Program-made: the position numbers and the translations under genes
In this document: piece by piece, positions 1-12,565 of the stretch
Layout of the letters: every line of letters begins with the position of its first letter
Position numbering within the stretch: position 1 is the first letter of the stretch
DNA from: Citrus sinensis
Taxonomy: Eukaryota; Streptophyta; Magnoliopsida; Sapindales; Rutaceae
Length of the DNA stretch: 64,000 nucleotides
Assembly: GCF_022201045.2 (NCBI RefSeq)
Contig: NC_068562.1
Coordinates: forward strand, 19,498,501-19,562,500
Direction of reading: 5' to 3'
The notes under the pieces: model-generated
The model's input: the letters and a program-made list of their open reading frames with translations, nothing else
Told to the model about the DNA's origin: nothing
The model's database searches: none

Positions 1-505
1 CCTTAATTAAAGTAGAGTGAAGCGAAGAAAGGAAGACTAAGATTTAGCATGGCAAAACATGATTGTGAAATTGAACATTTACAATTGCAGAAACTTACAA
101 CCTAGAGTTTTCTATTCACCTAGCCCTCCCAAAAAAAAAAGAAGGATAACTAAGAGAAGAGAAAAGCAATTTATAGTGAAGTTAAGGGACTTATGGTAAG
201 CGTGAAGAGCTGAAAGCAACTTCTCTTCAAAAAAATTTCGTTGTGCATCAATTTTTGTTTGATTTTTTTGTATTTGAAATTCAGCTTCAACAATGATTTT
301 ATCCTTTGATGTATGTTTTCGGTTTGGATGAGGGATTGAAGTGGGAAATGACTTTGGCTTTGAAATGCTTTGAGGGTTTTTGGGATTGAAGTGTGTTAGG
401 TTGAGCGTTTTGCTTTGGTTTTGGTTTTGGTTTTTCTTCCATATATCATTTTTGGTTTTTTTTTTAATTTAGATTTAGGATCTAGCCTTTTAGTGTTGGT
501 AGAAT
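1..505. other. AT-rich intergenic sequence, no gene seen
   Basis: Short T-rich and G/T-rich stretches. No open frame with recognisable protein similarity and no splice-consistent exon was found on either strand. Confidence 0.5.
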
Positions 506-1480
506 GTAAGGGTGGCCGTTCAATTCAAATTAACCCGAATCAAACCAAACCTAAACTTTTATTCGGTTTTCAATTCGGTTTGGGTTGACCTTAAAAATCA
601 AATGGTGCGAATGTGTGAAACCGTTCGGTTTGGCAACTCGGTTTAAGTTAACCCAAACCGAATGGGTTATAAAAAAAAAAAAATTGCAAAATGAAAAAAA
701 AAAAAGAGAAAAACAATCACCCGAAATAAAAACTAAAACAAATCAAAACAAACCCTAAAGCTAAAAGTTTAAAACTATCTCTCAGCCTCTCCTCTTTCCC
801 TTCATAAGATAGGTGGTAGGTTTTGTGGGTTTTGAGGTGGTTGGAAGGAAAGAGGTGGCTGGTGTTAGAGCTCTGGGTTCAATGATAGTTTCGTCAACAA
901 GGGAACACCGCCAACGATGGCTAAAATAGTGGTTGGAGTGGGCTATTGGGTATGTATTCTAAGGTTTTAGAATTTATGGGGCTGGGGTGGATTTTGGGCC
1001 TGCTGATTGGTGGCATGGTGGCCACTTCCGCCCATCAGTGGTCTTTGTCCATGGATGGCTGGTCGATGGAGTCAATGGCGTGTGTAATGGTTACGGCTTC
1101 GACTTCTTAATTTCCATTTTTATTTATTTAATAATTTATGTTTATTATTATTTATTTGGATTAAGTTGTTTCCTTTATTGTTGTTTAATTTATTATGCAC
1201 TTTATAGTTTTGAATTTGGTGTCTTAATAACCTGAAGACTTCATCGTTTGTTGAATATTTCATTATCTATTGTTTTATTTGTTCATTTTTACCATAGTTA
1301 CTATAACCCACGAATTTGTAATCTAAACCGTATTACAATTTAACCCGTATTGCAATTAGAATTATCAATGCGAAACCAAACTAAATTATAAAACCGAACC
1401 GAACCAAACTGAAATGATTTTTCAACGAAACCAAAAATTGATAAAATCGAACCGAAAACCGAAATGATTCGTGAAAGAGA
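506..1480. mobile_element. degenerate non-autonomous element with 'aaccgaacc' subterminal repeats
   Basis: Both ends are rich in degenerate copies of AACCGAACC/GGTTCGGTTT-like words: 520-660 on the left and 1370-1465 on the right, where the words are mostly in the complementary sense. The middle (about 780-1100) is GC-richer. The layout and several internal words (GAGTGGGCTATTGGGT, GGAGTTTAGAAT-like) match the element at 50119-51903, so the two are probably copies of one family. I could not define clean terminal repeats or a target duplication here. An open frame at 987-1235 shows no recognisable domain and is not called as a gene. Confidence 0.45.
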
Positions 1481-4400
1481 AATGATTCGTGAAAAGAGGA
1501 AAAATGAAGAGCCCAAATCTTTTTCAATTGTTCAATTTTTATATTGCCCTAAGAACAAATAACACCATTTATATTCAAGAAAATAAAAATAAAATAAAAA
1601 TTATAAATCAATATCATTGTATTAGTGAAGGTTTATGATTTTATAGCATCAGTAACTACTGACATTTAGTTGTGAAACGCAGAAAAAATACCTTCTGTAA
1701 TCAAATACTAATACTTTTTAATATAGTATTATCGCTTTAGTATCAATGAATGTTATTTTTCTACTAAAAGTATGAGCATGTATATAGGCATAATCAATTT
1801 TAAAATGAAAGACCTATCTTTGAAAGTAACGCTAATTGCATTTATAAGTACTTTTTTTTTAAGGAACTATAAGTACAACTTACTCTCACACACACCGGAT
1901 GGTATGCTATCTAAAATCCTAATTAATCCAATCATGTACTCCATTATCTTACTACTTGGGATCATTTCACTCCACATACCGTTGACGAATATTAAGCTTA
2001 TTTCTAGATTCATTCTTCGCTTTCTGATTTTTTAAATATTTATCCTAACAACAACTCAATTAGTGGGCTTTACACCCAAATTCAATTGCGGTGCGCAAAG
2101 CAAGTGAGCAAATCAAGATTCCATATGCATAATAATTACGATCAGAAGCCATAAAACACCAACATTTAGTTGTTCAGTCATATTTGGATACATTGATAAT
2201 CAGATATTCCACTGCAACAATTACCCTAAACTTGGCAATTAGCTGAAAGCATCCATCGTGGTTCAACATTTGCCTTTTCAATAAAACCTGAGTGAAGCAT
2301 ATTTCTGAACTTGTTTTTAAGCGTCACATTACAATCCAAATTTGCCCGTCGTGATAATTAAGTTTATTTAATTTGTAATTTATTTTTGAACAATGCTTGA
2401 TCTGATAAGAGGACTTGCATTCGGTGCTAATATGATTTTGTGTTGATCTTTTCGAAACGTTGTAACTGGTAGTTAAGATATAAGAATGTATATGATATTA
2501 AATAATAGTCGCATACTATTATGTATAACACTCCTTGCATAATAGATATAAAGATAAGCATAAAATCATTTATCCAAATTCATGATAAGACAAGAAAAAG
2601 GTGAATTGAACTTACTAGCTAGGTCCATCTAGTAACATTATTTTGAATGATCTTTTTCAGAAAAATTAAAGGTACTTCCGATTTTTCGAGCCTTTTCTAT
2701 GGTATTTCCTTCGTTAAATTTATTGCAAAATCGATGAAATCTTTCTCGGAACTTTACATTACAATTTATAGCTAGTGTGTGTATCTGGGAAAGATTATAC
2801 AATTTGAACAGTAATATATTTAACTTCTGCGACAGAATTTTACGACTTTGTAGTGTTAATTAATAAGTGTTAAAAATCTATATATTATGTTTAAATTGAA
2901 CCAAGCCCATGTGAAATCTCTGGCAGTTTCGTTTCTTAATTAGTTGAGCTAAACAAGTTGACGTATATAAAAGATCATTGAGAATCAATTGTTATTACTT
3001 CTGGAGATGCTCATAATAATTAAGCAAATAGAATTTGTTCGTTGAGTGTTCTTGACACATCCAAATTAATGTTAATACAAGTCTGCCCACGCCACATAAA
3101 TGCTCAATCAATTGGTATAATATTTTATAAATTCAGTCACTTTTGAAGGTAATGTAACCTAAAATATTTTTTTTTAACATCTATCTTGATGAAGTTGTCC
3201 AACTAGACTTTACCTCCTTTAAAATATTACTTATTATATGGGAAGAAGTAATTCAGAACCATTTACAAGTTTAATTTTTTTTTAATTCAAGAAATATTGA
3301 TGAGTAAGGACAAACTCAGATGCCAAAATTTCAAGCAACCATGACGTGAAACCAAATTCCATTTTTATGCACAGTTCTTGATAGATTTATTTCTTCTAAA
3401 TAATAAAATTATTCAGAGTCTTGTACTTTCTTTTTCCTCCTTCCTTCTCCTACTCAGGTTGAGATCCACACGTCAACAAGAAATCCAACAAATCTTCATA
3501 ATGTGATCATTGTTGCCATTATCATTGACCATTGACGTGTGCAAAAAAGCTATATATGTAAATGATACAGAATGCCGCCCTTAATTTATATTAATTTTCA
3601 AAATCTTACATTAACCAGAACAATGAAACAAAAAGACAAATAGAAAACTGAATTTGTTGCTTTTATTTTTACACTAACCCTCCCAGTTCGGCAATAAGTT
3701 ATATAGTACTGTATGTTTCAATTCATGCTAGTTCTTTCAAAAAAAAAAAAAAATCACTAGCTTCCAATTATTTGAGAAATAAATTGATAACATATATGTA
3801 CATCAAATTATAGGTTCTGTTCCTCTGCGGGGAAAAGGAAAAAAAAAACTTAAAATCAGAGACAAAAACATTTTTAACAAAGCTATCATAAGGAAATTTT
3901 AAAAAAAAAACGAAGAAAGATTAACAAAAGGAGAAACAGATGTATAGCATAAGGGTATAATTTATTAAAAATGATTTTTTTTCGTCGGGGCAAAATTGCC
4001 TGAATTTTGCATGGGCAATTAGTTAAACATTAAAACGAACACCATAGGAGTTAGTCCCAAAAAAAATTTAGACATTCGAGCATTCAGATGATCACAACCG
4101 TCCGTTTTAACCGGGTTGCTATTTGGCTTGTTAGTATAAAATTCAAGCAATTTTACCAAGTAGCAATGTTGATAAATTAAATTTTGTCCAAACGAAGTAG
4201 CAATTGTTCTGACCCTACATAAGAATGGGGTTTTGTCTGAGTCGGTACAGTATATATACATGATGAATTGTGCTATATAATGGATGAAGAGAGAGAGAAA
4301 GAGAAAACGTTTCAATTTGATCTATAATAATTTGAGGAAGAAAAAAAAATTAAAGGCAGCAATTTATGACTATGACTATCTCAATTAATTCATGTCAAAT

Positions 4401-4961
4401 AAACTTAACGTTGGGAGAATCACAACTACCATACCTTTTGTCTCCCCCATGTTCTCTCCTTTAAACAAGTTTTCAGTTCCATCAATGGCACAGATAATCA
4501 TAAAAATTTAATAAAACATAAAAATAGTCTTTAAAAGCTCATCAGTCAAACCATGTATAGTTCCCACACACGTGTAACAACAGCCCATCTTACAGAAAAG
4601 TTCACACGTGTGAAGACCATCTAGTTTCTCATTTCAGCATTACCACTAATAATGCTTTTACATAATCTGAAAACAAAAAAACAAAAAAAAGAAAGGTATT
4701 TATATATGAAGCAGAATAACCCTAGCTAAAGCATAATATGAGCACATGAAAAATTAATAGTTGACAGAAGGAACTTGAAAAGAAATGAAAAACTTCAAAA
4801 CTCTCATGTATTACATGACATTTCAATTATCTCAAAATGGTTAAAACTAGTCAATTGAGCTCAGTAAATGCTAACACTATTATTATTAATTTTTTTCTTT
4901 TTTTTTTTGGTAGCTACTCTATCCATCATGAATCTATAAAATTATGAATCTATAAAATTAA
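1481..4961. other. AT-rich intergenic sequence downstream of the LBD gene
   Basis: About 3.5 kb of AT-rich DNA with A/T homopolymers. Short open frames (for example 1772-2035, and 4019-4315 on the minus strand) have no recognisable motif, no splice partner and a composition like the surrounding DNA. I see no RNA gene. Part of 4700-4960 may be the 3' UTR of the LBD gene on the minus strand. Confidence 0.5.
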
Positions 4962-6072
4962 TTAATCAAAGTATGGGACAATATTATCACTAGAAATGGA
5001 GCTACAACCTGTTGTCCTCATAGGTGGTGTGTATAGAGAAGAAACTGAAGATGATGAAGATGAAGAAATGACTATAGACGGCGGGGGAGGTGGCGGTGGA
5101 TGAGGAGGAGGCTGTGATGTCGAAAGAGACGGCGCCGATGAACCGCCAACAATTGAGACAACCCCAGATGAAAACAAAGGGTTACTAGATGAAATAATAG
5201 TACTAGCAGTAGCAGCTTCTCTATATTTGTATTTCATTATTTCAGTCCTCATTGCATTCAGCTCAGCTTGTAAAGATTGTACTTGTTGCTGCAAACTTGA
5301 AATTGCTCCTAAGCAACCATAAACCGGATCTCTCAACCTTAAGTTTGCTTCAAAAACAAGACTATTTGCAGCATCTGCTCTTTGGCTGTCTGGCACTTCC
5401 TACAAAAAATTAACCATTATAATTAAGAACAAACAAATAAAAATCAAATGAAATGCCCCCAACATAGCTCAGCTGGCCGTGAATACCATTTGCGTAACTC
5501 GTGTTTAAGTAAAAATAAGGGTCGGGGTTTGATGCTAAGTGGGTAAAATTTTTCATTCCTATCTAGATCTTTTTAAAACAAAAATTATTAAAAAAATACA
5601 GAAAGAAATCAAATAGAGTATCTCATCATTTAGTACGAAATTAGGGTTTTGCGTATGTATGTACCGAGAGCAACTTGGAAACATTGCTTGCACCAAAGAC
5701 TTTATGAACAGCAGCAAATTTTTGGGGTTCATGGGGAGAGAAATAAGGAGAAAAAGGGCATTCTTCAGCACATCTTCTTCTCAAAAGTTTACAAGCAGCA
5801 CAAGGAGTAACCGTGTTCAAAGTCCCTGCTGATGAATTAGGATTTAACATTTGTCTCCTTCCCATTTGGGAATTTAACACATCACTTTCTCTCTTGATCC
5901 TTTTTCCTATCTCATCAAATCTTTCCCTGGAGGCACAACAACCAAAAACAAAATAGAAAAGAAAAGAAAAACCATTAGGGTTAGGAAAAAAAATCATTAA
6001 AATTTTAAAGAAAATAATTCTTTTTTTTTAAATTTTGTCAATAATAATAGATTGTTACCTGTCTCTGGACAT
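4962..6072 (-). CDS. LBD15: LOB domain-containing transcription factor, LBD15 type
   Basis: Plant-specific LATERAL ORGAN BOUNDARIES domain protein, a nuclear DNA-binding regulator; LBD15 is linked in Arabidopsis to meristem and secondary-wall control. Three exons read as join(4962..5399, 5665..5926, 6059..6072) on the complement, giving 237 residues. The first exon codes only MSRD plus part of an Arg codon, and all four junctions are GT-AG. The zinc-finger-like block C-x2-C-x6-C-x3-C is at Cys47, 50, 57 and 61; the GAS block ([15 protein letters not shown]) follows; a coiled coil with the LBD leucine spacing lies near [18 protein letters not shown]. The tail has a proline run and a serine run and ends [10 protein letters not shown]. 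The N-terminal [13 protein letters not shown] segment and this ending are typical of the LBD15 subgroup, as I recall the family. The start was chosen because [12 protein letters not shown] matches it. The symbol is by similarity, not proven orthology. Confidence 0.92.
5440..5600 (+). repeat. tRNA-like SINE remnant in LBD15 intron 2
   Basis: Inside the second intron, antisense to the gene, there is a strong pol III A-box (TAGCTCAGCTGG, 5465-5476). About 50 bases later is a decayed B-box-like word (GGGTTTGATGC, 5525-5535). A full tRNA fold is not possible, so this is read as the head of a tRNA-derived SINE. The ends are approximate and no target duplication was found. Confidence 0.4.
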
Positions 6073-6744
6073 TCAGGGATGCTAATGGTTTGTTTGTCTA
6101 GAACAATAAGGAGGTGAAGAGATAAAAGATATATTGAAAGGGAGAGAAAAGAAGAAGAATGAAAATGAAGAAAGCAGTGCTTATAAGGCAAGGTAAAAAA
6201 GTAGGTCAAAGGTTTTTTTGAAGAAAACAAACAAAAGGAAATTTAATAAAGAAATTAATTATGAGAAAGGAAAAAAAAGTTGAAATTGAAGAGGGATTCT
6301 TGATTTTATAATTACATTAAACGTTTTGCATTTATGAATTATTCTTGAGGAAGAGAGAATGCCAGCTCTTGCTTGCTCACGTGTGAATGAATCCCTATGG
6401 GGCTATTGAGTATTTGACTTTTGATAGCATGGCTGTGATTGCTTAATAAGGATTATGATAATAATCTGCTGTGTGCTTATGAAAGTGGTTTTCCTCTTTT
6501 CTTCTGATTCATTGTATTTGAATTGTTTCTCTCCACAATATTAATCATTTGTTTATTTATTTTTTAACTCTCTCTCTCTTTCATAATTCAAAGTCACATC
6601 TTTAATCAAATAAAACTACTTGAAAATAATTTAATCAAACTCCTAAGAATTACCAATTAACATATATAAAAGCATATATTAAGAAGTTATATACCGAATA
6701 AATTCAATCAGATTTTTTGTTTAAAGCTTGCAAATCAAATTGTG
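6073..6744. other. LBD15 5' UTR and promoter region
   Basis: Sequence upstream of the LBD15 start on the minus strand. It contains a CT/GA-rich leader (about 6100-6170) and a TATA-like CTTATAAG near 6179-6186, about 110 bases upstream of the ATG. A second CT run lies at 6568-6582. No other gene is seen. Confidence 0.4.
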
Positions 6745-7225
6745 ACTATGGATCCATTTGGGATTATTTTTGAAAGACTCAAAAGTGATTTTAAAAAATT
6801 TAAATCTAATTTTAGTGTTTAGTAATTTTTTTAGGAAGGAGTATCTTTTCAAATTTTGATTTTCAGAATCATTTTATACCTAATTTCATATATATAGTCA
6901 TAAACACTATAAAATTAAAATTATCTTTATTAATTAAGAAATAAAATCATTAACTTTAAAGAGATTATTATTATTATTACCAATTATATTCAGATAATAA
7001 AATAAAAATAAGTTAATAATATAAAATATTTATTTTAGTTATCAATTATAGTATATATACAATCAAAAAAAAGATATTTTATATACATATTTATATGTGT
7101 GTAAATAAATTTTTCAACTTTATATCTAATTCAGTTATTTACATTAATACTCTTCACAATTGATTATTTTTATACAATGTATTAATAGCAATTATTTTAA
7201 AGTTACAACATTACCAAACTAATCA
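6745..7225 (+). mobile_element. MITE-like element, copy 1 of a dispersed inverted pair
   Basis: It begins with GGATCCATTTGGGATT and continues with AT-rich sequence that aligns for most of its length with the reverse complement of 20750-21340. Shared blocks include GAAAGNCTCAAAA at the head, a TCATATATAT segment, AATAAAATCATTAA, AAAGAGATTATT and TTATATCTAATTCA. The far end (ACCAAACT, near 7215) mirrors CCATTTGG at the head. The outer words resemble those of hAT-type MITEs. Ends are approximate and a target duplication was not resolved. Confidence 0.5.
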
Positions 7226-9520
7226 TATATATCTTCCAAAATTAATAATAATAATAATCATCATCATCATCATCCTATATCTCAAGAAATTTTTAAAACG
7301 CAGACAAATACAACTATACAAGCAAAGCAAATCAAGGCGGAAAATATCAACACCAATTTTCTACGCAAAACGATAAAATGTTAACAAATGGGGAAAATCA
7401 TCCTTAGAAATCCTCCATGAAACAGACGAATGGATGACGTGTTACGTCCATTCTACCTACATACCTTTCTACTGCCAATAGAATCCAAATCGTAGCCGAA
7501 GCATGGTGGTGCTCCAATTGTCAGCAAATATTTTTATTCTAGTTATATGGAACCATAGATAGATACTGCGTATCTTAATTCTTGGATTTTATGGAAATAT
7601 ATAATCAACCAAGCTTGTTAGGCAGTACCTACTAGGCTACTACTATTAGATTGAAAAAGAAATTGAAGAACCCCAACACCCTACCAAATTGAAGAACCCC
7701 AACCCCAACCCCCTATCTCTTTCAATTATTTTTGTGACCTAATTTATGTGTAAATGCACCAATCATTCATCATTACCTATTATTATTAAGGATTTGGATC
7801 TAATGTTGAACTGATGTGTGCTCAACCTTTTACGATATTCTTCTACATATGTATGTATAGTATATACTGTTAATATTCAATTAGTAAAAAACTAAAGACC
7901 ACGTCGTAACAAATAATTGAATGCCACAAATGTATTCATTTGCGATGATTAAAAATAATAATTTTTATAAATTTATTAAAGCTTTGATTTTCAACAAAAA
8001 TATATGAGATAATTAATTTTACATGATAATTTTTTTTGTAATGTTGTTCTGTTTTATGAAATGTCTATGATAACGTAGAGCAAAAGAGTGACAGTATCTT
8101 TGTTTAAATATTTTAACAAGAAAAAAGGAAGTAAAAAAAATATTGTTTTGAAGTAAACAAAAACATAAATCAAAAGTGCTAACGACCTAACATTTTTTTT
8201 ATATAGTAATTACTAGAATAGTAAGGCATATTTTTCCTTTCAAGGACTTAACTCAAACGAACTCTCTTATCTAGTTTAAGAGAAAAAAATAATAATAATA
8301 AACTGTTAGGGGATTAGTAAGCACATTACCACGTTTAAAATGATATTTTACAAGAACCGAAAGGTATTATTATTCCGAAGGGAAGGGACTTCAATTCCCT
8401 CCCTTGGTGTAGCTGTTAGTGTCATCGAAATAACTTTTATAGGCTCCATTTCTTTTTCTGATATTGTGGTTTAAAAGGTATAATTTATGAAACAAAATTT
8501 GGAAGTGTTTAGTAAAGGAAATGATCCATGGCAACTTAATTTATACAAATTTTGACACAATTAGTTAACCATTAGATTAGAGATTTATCCATTATTAGGA
8601 TTAAACGAAGTAATGACGCATGGATATATAATAATTATTTATTAATGAATTTAATTTTTCCAAATGTTTTTCTTTTCCTCTGACAATAATTAACTACATT
8701 TTCTCCTCTCTTTCTTAACTTGTCTCTTCAGTCTTCACTTTCCTTTCGTATCTTTTATCTCTAGCTAGTAACAAATCCTCTTCCTCTCTAGTAAAAAAGG
8801 AAAATAGCATTAAGTTATATCATCTGTAACTTATAGTAAATCTTATAGTAAATCTAAACATAGTCATGCATAATCTTCTAATTATTTCACATGTTGCCAT
8901 TTTGTTGTATTGGGTGACTACATTGGGTTGCTGTGAGTTGTAGATGTAACTTACTAGCTGCCGTATTAGAGAAAAAAAAAGAAATTAAAAAGAAGAAAAA
9001 TTCAATTATTACAATTATTACTAAATATCCATGTCATCAACTGCCCCCAGTAAATATCAAATTTTGAACAATTATTTTGGCAAAAAATAATGAAGATATT
9101 ATAAGTTTTGAATCAAAGAATGCAAGTGTTTATTAAAGCTGTAGTTTTTAAGTTAACTAAATTATTACTCTACCTAATAACGTTAGAAAGTGGAGCTAAC
9201 TTATTGAAAATACTTCTCTTCTCAGAACAAACTAATTTTCCTTTTGTGTAGAAATATTTATGATATGTCAATACATATATGATTCTTATTCAAAATTGTA
9301 TAGTTGCAACATGATACATTAGACTTACCATCTTTAATCTTATTTTGGTCGTGAAGGTATGTATTCCATATGTTTTGTTTTGGCTTTTCTATAGAATTAG
9401 GATTTACAGCCTTTTAATAGTTATTATTCATAATTATTTCTAAAGATAATTTAAAAAAAAAAAGGGATTAGTTTATTGTATCTAAATTTTAAAATTTACA
9501 AGTAAACTTGAAACACATTC

Positions 9521-9523
<3 letters not shown>
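7226..9523. other. AT-rich intergenic sequence
   Basis: There is no credible gene or RNA. An imperfect repeat of AAATTGAAGAACCCCAAC lies near 7660-7705. Short ATC and ATA runs occur near 7250-7275. Confidence 0.5.

Positions 9524-9555
<32 letters not shown>
9524..9555. repeat. (AT)n microsatellite
   Basis: Uninterrupted alternating AT of about 32 bases. Confidence 0.9.
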
Positions 9556-9558
<3 letters not shown>

Positions 9559-9989
9559 CTCATAATTTGAAATTATAACCAACTCTTGTTATCATTAAAA
9601 GTTATTTTTTATTCGCCCACGTATAAATTCAATGTTTGGTTTTGGTTACTTTCGCGATCACTCGAGAAATTCAATGTTTGGTTTTGGCTATTCGGATTTC
9701 GGCTTACAAGGTTTGTTGATGGGAAAATATGTCAATTTGTCATCTCATTCTTATTGGGCCTCACAAGAAAAGTCCAAAAGGAGTGACACCCAGTTTCATG
9801 CATCGTTGACCGCCGATTATGATGAGTTTGCCTGGCAAACTCCTGTACGCTCACAATAAAATTACTAAGTGCACTCCGTGTCCATTTGATGGTAACGTAC
9901 CGTGTAGGATACGCACCAAAAAATATCATGTACACCAACATCCACGCGCTTATAAAACGTTAAGGCAATCCATCTTTCACTCGTACCAT

Positions 9990-10334
9990 GACTAGAGATG
10001 GCAGCTTTTAACCTGAATAATAAGGGGTTGGTAAATTCTAGGTCAATTCGATCGGATTTTGGATTAACCAAGTTGGAAAAAAGTAATGCAAACTCAATTT
10101 AAATTTATAATTTGATCTGATTTGATTTAAATTATATTTAAATTGGGGATCAAAATTTTAAGTATTTGTTTTTTAATTTCGTGTAACTCGATCAAAAAAT
10201 TTGATCGGATCGAGTTGGATAGATTCCTGTACGATCAAGTTGAGGGCTTCATATACTTCTCATCTAAATCCAAATTTTTCATAATGGGTATGTCAAATCG
10301 GATCAAGTTATTTACCCATTCCCATGATTAAACT
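9990..10334. mobile_element. probable decayed hAT-like non-autonomous element
   Basis: The left end TAGAGATGGCAG resembles the TAGGGATGGCAA terminus of the hAT-type elements elsewhere in the window. The interior has many GATCGGATT/AACTCGATC words, typical of subterminal repeats. On the right, the reverse complement contains AATAACTTGATCCG, which is also present near the left end of 16153-16989. No target duplication was found, so the borders are approximate. Confidence 0.35.
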
Positions 10335-11879
10335 CAACATGAACATAGTATGAATTGGGACTATTGGCCCCCATCAATCACTCTTATAAAACATCTTTTT
10401 CTAGAAATACATGTTAGGAAAATTAAAGTAATATTACTGCTAATAACACCCATGTGTTAATTCCATAAATGACCTTACCTATTTTTTCTCAATGAAGACC
10501 TGCGTAAACTATATGGAAAAGACAGGGTAATAGCTCGTTTAATCCTTATATTTTGAGGTTAGTGTCCGTTTAGTTTTTATATTTTTAAAAATACATCCTT
10601 ACAATTAAATTATTGACACCGCTACTATTATTTTTTGTTTCTTTTGCCTTACTTTTGCAATATTATTTTCTTATAATAATGTTTCTTTTTTTAGGATATT
10701 AATAAAAAGAAAAAAATTACCAATTTAACCAAAAAAATAAATAAAAATAAAAAATATATATTAATTTTTGTGGAACACTCTGCTGAAGAGTTAATGTTCA
10801 AAAAAGTTGATAATTTAATTTTTTTACAATAGTAATTTTTTTGGACATACATGAGCTTCTAGAAAAATTAGTATATATTGTTTTTGTTTTATTTTATTTT
10901 TTGGGATTAAATTAGTAATTTAGTTTTTTCTTTTTATTAATGTCTAAAAAAAGCAATGTTGTACCAAAAGAAACAAAAAGTAATGGGAAGAGTGTCAATA
11001 ATTCAATGACAAGAATGTTTTGAGATATTTTTAAAAATATATGAACTAAAGAACCACTAACCTCAATATATACGGAGTAAATGAGCTTTTATCCGAAAAT
11101 ATAACTCAAGACTATAAAACTATCCCATTTAGTTTATTATTACATAGAACTTCGATCAAAAGATAGGAGTCATAAACTCTCCATGGTGAGTAAGTAAACT
11201 TCCTAAAAGAAGCTGCCAGGATTTTGATAACAACATAAGTAATGGTGAAGTCAAAATTGAAGCCACAAACAAACCTCAAACCCTAAAAATTATTACTTCA
11301 TAAAAATAATTTAAAAAATTTCCTTTCTTTTGAAAATTATCATATTAGATTTAAGATTTATTTGTTTTATTGAATTTAAGGGTATTCTTATAATTATAAT
11401 TTTTTTTAATTTTCAAAATTTTGTAAAATAAAATAGTATTTTAATTCATTTAGGGGCAAAATGGTTATTTTAATTGTCAAAGTGGTTGATTGATACAAGT
11501 TTAAAAATAAAGGTGGTGCAAAATACATATTAAAATTTTGTAATAATTAAATGTATATATGACAAAAAAAAAAGTAGTGTAGAAATAATTTTCCTAAGAT
11601 TTAATAGTGTTCTAGCCAATCGTATATTCTAAAAGAAGCATGAGGATCGTAGCTAGTGAGAGGGCGAGGAGAGTTGCATAAAAATGGGACATCTACTTTT
11701 ACTTTTTAAGTTTTGGCGATCTTTAGAAGGTTATTTGTGGAAAATAGGGGCCACTTTATATGTAGATGCTTTATGCAATTCTGAAAGAAGGGATAATGAG
11801 ACTTGCATGTTGAGTTGATGATGGATAAATTAGTTCTTCTAGCCTTCATAATTGGATATTCTTTTTACAGCATTAATGT
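10335..11879. other. AT-rich intergenic sequence
   Basis: Long A/T tracts with no exon-like open frame or RNA signature. The segment 10540-11060 contains loosely self-complementary words (TTTTTTTGGACAT, AATTAGTAATTT) that may be an old MITE, but I could not delimit it. Confidence 0.45.
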
Positions 11880-11929
11880 TTGCCTCGAGTCAAACTTAGA
11901 GAGTCTCATAAAAACAATGTCATTTTGAT

Positions 11930-12085
11930 CTTGAAATTTTTTTAATTTGAGCACCAATGTTGTGTCAAGCATTTTGCATTCTCTTTCAATCTGTTTCAAC
12001 CACACGATGTTGTTTGATAATGAATTTTGTTAATTTGAGCACTGTGTTGAGTACAAGCATATGCTTTCTCCTTCGATTTACTTTC
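11930..12085. repeat. imperfect tandem duplication of about 65-90 bp at the left edge of the FAR1/MULE relic
   Basis: Two adjacent copies share the order TTAATTTGAGCAC, TGTTG(T)G(A)GT, CAAGCAT, TGC(A)TTCTC and TTTCAACCA. Copy 1 is about 11940-12003 and copy 2 about 12029-12093. The second copy is also similar to 60.70-60.76 kb. Confidence 0.5.
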
Positions 12086-12565
12086 AACCATAACACTTCA
12101 GCTACAAAACCCCAAGTACAGAACCCCTAAATTGCAAAACCCCAACTGGTTCTTCAAAGTTAGTTTCAATTTGTACGTGGGCTTTGGCATAAGGTAACGT
12201 ATCGGTTCCTGAACGTTTACTTGAATCTTAAGCTGGTTCATTTTGAATTGAATTTTGACCTATCTCATTTTGAACCGTAAGCATTTGTTTCTATATTACT
12301 GTTTCTAAATTTAATGAATTTGAGATAATTAATTAATAATATTTTGAAATTGTTTCTAAATTTAATAAATCTTAAGCTATTTTATTTGATTTGTGAGTTG
12401 AATCATGAGCATTTATATCTAATTAGCATTTGTTTCTATATAATTGTTTATAAATTTAATAAATTTGGGATAACTAATTAATAATATTCTGAATTTGTTT
12501 CTAAATTTAAATGAATTTGAGATAATTAATTAATAATATTCTGAATTAGTATAATTTGCAGCAAT

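Noticed and set aside
987..1235. Open frame of 82 codons with a hydrophobic C-terminal half
   Set aside because: It lies inside a repeat-like element, has no recognisable domain, and the hydrophobic part is just T-rich sequence.
4019..4315. 98-codon open frame on the minus strand downstream of LBD15
   Set aside because: No known motif, no splice partner, and AT-rich background composition.
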